Positions 62,501 through 64,000 of a stretch of DNA of 64,000 bases are shown one piece after another. The stretch comes from Dioscorea cayenensis subsp. rotundata (lineage: Eukaryota; Streptophyta; Magnoliopsida; Dioscoreales; Dioscoreaceae). Position 1 is the stretch's first letter, and each line of letters starts with the position of its first letter. Below the pieces are notes generated by a model, which had not been told where the DNA came from, did not search any database, and saw nothing but the letters and a program-made list of their open reading frames with translations. The position numbers were made by a program, and so were the translations under genes. The stretch spans positions 3,197,501-3,261,500 of the forward strand of contig NC_052474.1 in assembly GCF_009730915.1 (NCBI RefSeq), written 5' to 3'.

Positions 62501-63908
62501 AATGAGCTTCACCGAATGCTTGTGGGAACACTGCATCTCCTTAATAGAGCTAACGATAGCATCTAATTGTGAATCATTTAGCTTAGAGCTCGCATTACAG
62601 AAAGCTTCAGGTGCATGTTCAGAAATACAGAGATTGCAACCTTCTCTACTCTGCAATGACAAAACAAATGCAAGTTTGACAACTGATTCATGGAGAAACT
62701 TTGCTTTCTTAGTTTAATGAAATTGAAATAACATTCATGAATGATGCGTAGTTACCAAACATTGCTCAGTCATAGAAGAGCTACTTATACATGAATAGAG
62801 GAAAAGCAGTTGCAAACCATACCACAGCATCAGCAGACAAAACATGTTTCACAACATCCAAATTGCCTGACATGGAGTAAGCAGAACCAAGAGACTTCAG
62901 AGACTTCCAAATTCGGCTGTTGGGCAACATATTCGACAAGACAACAGCATAGAGAGCTCCATCATCAAACTCAATTGCCTTTGGTGCTCGGACCTTAAAC
63001 CGTTTTGCAGATTCAACATCATCTTCAATTCCTTTAACAGAAACAAAAATGTAGTGAACTCCAAAACGGTTAAGGTCATCAACAAATTCAGGTCTGATAT
63101 TAGAGATAATTAGAATATCTCCTGGCAATAGCTTGTAATCTTCTTTGCTGCCACTGGCTGAAGCATTGTTCCAACCATGAATATAAATTTCATAGATGTT
63201 CTGCGGCTTTTGCCCATTTGAACTAGTTTCTTTAAAAGAAAGGATGTTAGAATGAGGTGCTCTATCAATTCTCTCCAATGCTGAGCATAAATCAAATCGA
63301 ACCTCTTCCATTAAAGGAAAAATGAATGATTCAGCATAATGTTTAACCGATTCGAAAGTCTCTGGGATCTCTTTCACCTAAAACAAGAAACAAAACAAAA
63401 TTTAACCAACAACATAAGACTAAACAATCAGTTTTTTGCCAATGGGACTTCATCAAAGGTTAGAATTTCTTCCATAACAAAGTAGCAGCAAAAAATTTTG
63501 CTTTCTTTTGTTTGCTTCAATGAAGAAGAACATGATGTATAATTATTAAGTAAATAAATATACATCATGTAAATCACTAAATGAAGAATGTCATGGTGGA
63601 TAATTTATGCAAAAGCAAGTGCAATACAAAGTATATCATTCAACAAACAATTGAAAACACAACGAAGAAATTTGTCATCTTTTTGTATGAACAAACTACT
63701 CCACCAGCACAGCACTCAGTAATAAGTTCCAATAAATTAACACAAAGAACAAACTTTTCTAATGATTTCATCCAAAACATAAGAACATGAAACAATTATG
63801 ATAAAGGCAGACCTCGTCCCGTAAGAGATCATGATTGAGTATGTCTTCCAGAGACCAAGAGAACACCAAGTCAATCAAGTCAACCTGGTCTTCAGGCACT
63901 TCCATCAT
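53268..63908 (-). CDS. dual-helicase protein, copy B: Upf1/SEN1-like SF1B helicase fused to UvrD-like SF1A helicase and a TPR-like region (intact)
   Basis: Fourteen exons: 63908-63813, 63377-62823, 62650-61499, 61400-61076, 60783-60528, 60454-60235, 60010-59664, 59547-59029, 58790-57584, 57483-57130, 56918-56681, 56605-53997, 53883-53741 and 53517-53268. They sum to 8,271 nt = 2,756 aa plus stop, with no break. Residues 1-217 are the N-terminal domain of the plant SEN1-like group ([34 protein letters not shown]). Helicase 1 spans about 218-870: Walker A GPPGTGKT at 269-276, DEAS at 563-566, then [33 protein letters not shown] and LTRAR. Helicase 2 spans about 985-1680: GRSGTGKTT from 1082, DEVQD at 1369-1373, [35 protein letters not shown] and [17 protein letters not shown]-like helical region fills about 1680-2620 ([40 protein letters not shown]). 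The tail is Lys-rich ([18 protein letters not shown]). Both ATPase engines keep their key residues. The nucleic-acid substrate is unknown; RNA/DNA unwinding in the nucleus is inferred. The ATG at 63908 opens MMEVPEDQ. Confidence 0.9.
53529..53558. repeat. (AT)n microsatellite in the last intron of helicase copy B
   Basis: Fifteen AT units lie only about 10 bases upstream of the exon 14 acceptor (minus strand), within the usual branch-point zone. Confidence 0.9.
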
Positions 63909-64000
63909 CCCTCAAAGTCTCAAAACACCACCAACACCATGTGCTGAGCTACAAGCTTCACTCCATTTGATTCCTCCAAAACTTTAAAACAAGATAAAAA

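Overview
This 64 kb window is nuclear DNA of a flowering plant. The genes have many GT-AG introns, the intergenic DNA is very AT-rich with long (TA)n and (AAT)n tracts, and the families are plant ones (pectin methylesterase inhibitor, anther-type III polyketide synthase, SLOW GREEN 1-like TPR protein, BIG BROTHER-like RING ligase). First exons are clearly richer in G+C than the rest of each gene, as is common in monocots, so a monocot (for example a yam-like genome) is my guess; the species cannot be read from the sequence.

Left part (1-29 kb): an ERD2-like ER retention receptor (+, six exons, 275 aa), a 3 kb AT-rich repeat-filled gap, a single-exon PMEI/invertase-inhibitor gene (+), the general transcription factor TFIIB (+, seven exons, 314 aa), a LAP6/PKSA-like type III polyketide synthase (-, two exons, 378 aa), a RING-H2 E3 ligase with a duplicated first exon-intron block (+, eight exons, 313 aa), and the translocon-associated protein subunit TRAP-alpha (+, eight exons, 257 aa). 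For the ERD2-like, TFIIB, polyketide synthase, RING and TRAP-alpha genes the exons I assigned by eye add up to a whole number of codons.

Middle part (29-39 kb): a three-finger CCCH zinc-finger protein (+, 759 aa), a small 95 aa gene of unknown function (+), and a SLOW GREEN 1-like chloroplast TPR protein (+) whose N-terminal coding region is spread over three frames. A diverged ~420 bp tandem duplication lies behind it.

Right part (39-64 kb): the most striking content. Two head-to-tail 14-exon genes on the minus strand each encode a giant protein (~2,750-2,910 aa) that joins two different superfamily 1 helicases in one chain: an Upf1/SEN1-type (SF1B) engine, then a UvrD-type (SF1A) engine, then a long TPR-like helical region and a lysine-rich tail. 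Five internal exons are identical in length between the copies, so this is a tandem gene duplication. The upstream copy (B, 53268-63908) is fully open. The downstream copy (A, 39308-51179) carries one extra A exactly in the Walker A motif of helicase 1, and a four-unit minisatellite expansion in exon 12. Between the two copies sits a 647 bp inverted-repeat (foldback/MULE-like) element with a GC-rich core.

I saw no tRNA, rRNA, CRISPR array or recognisable retroviral-type element.
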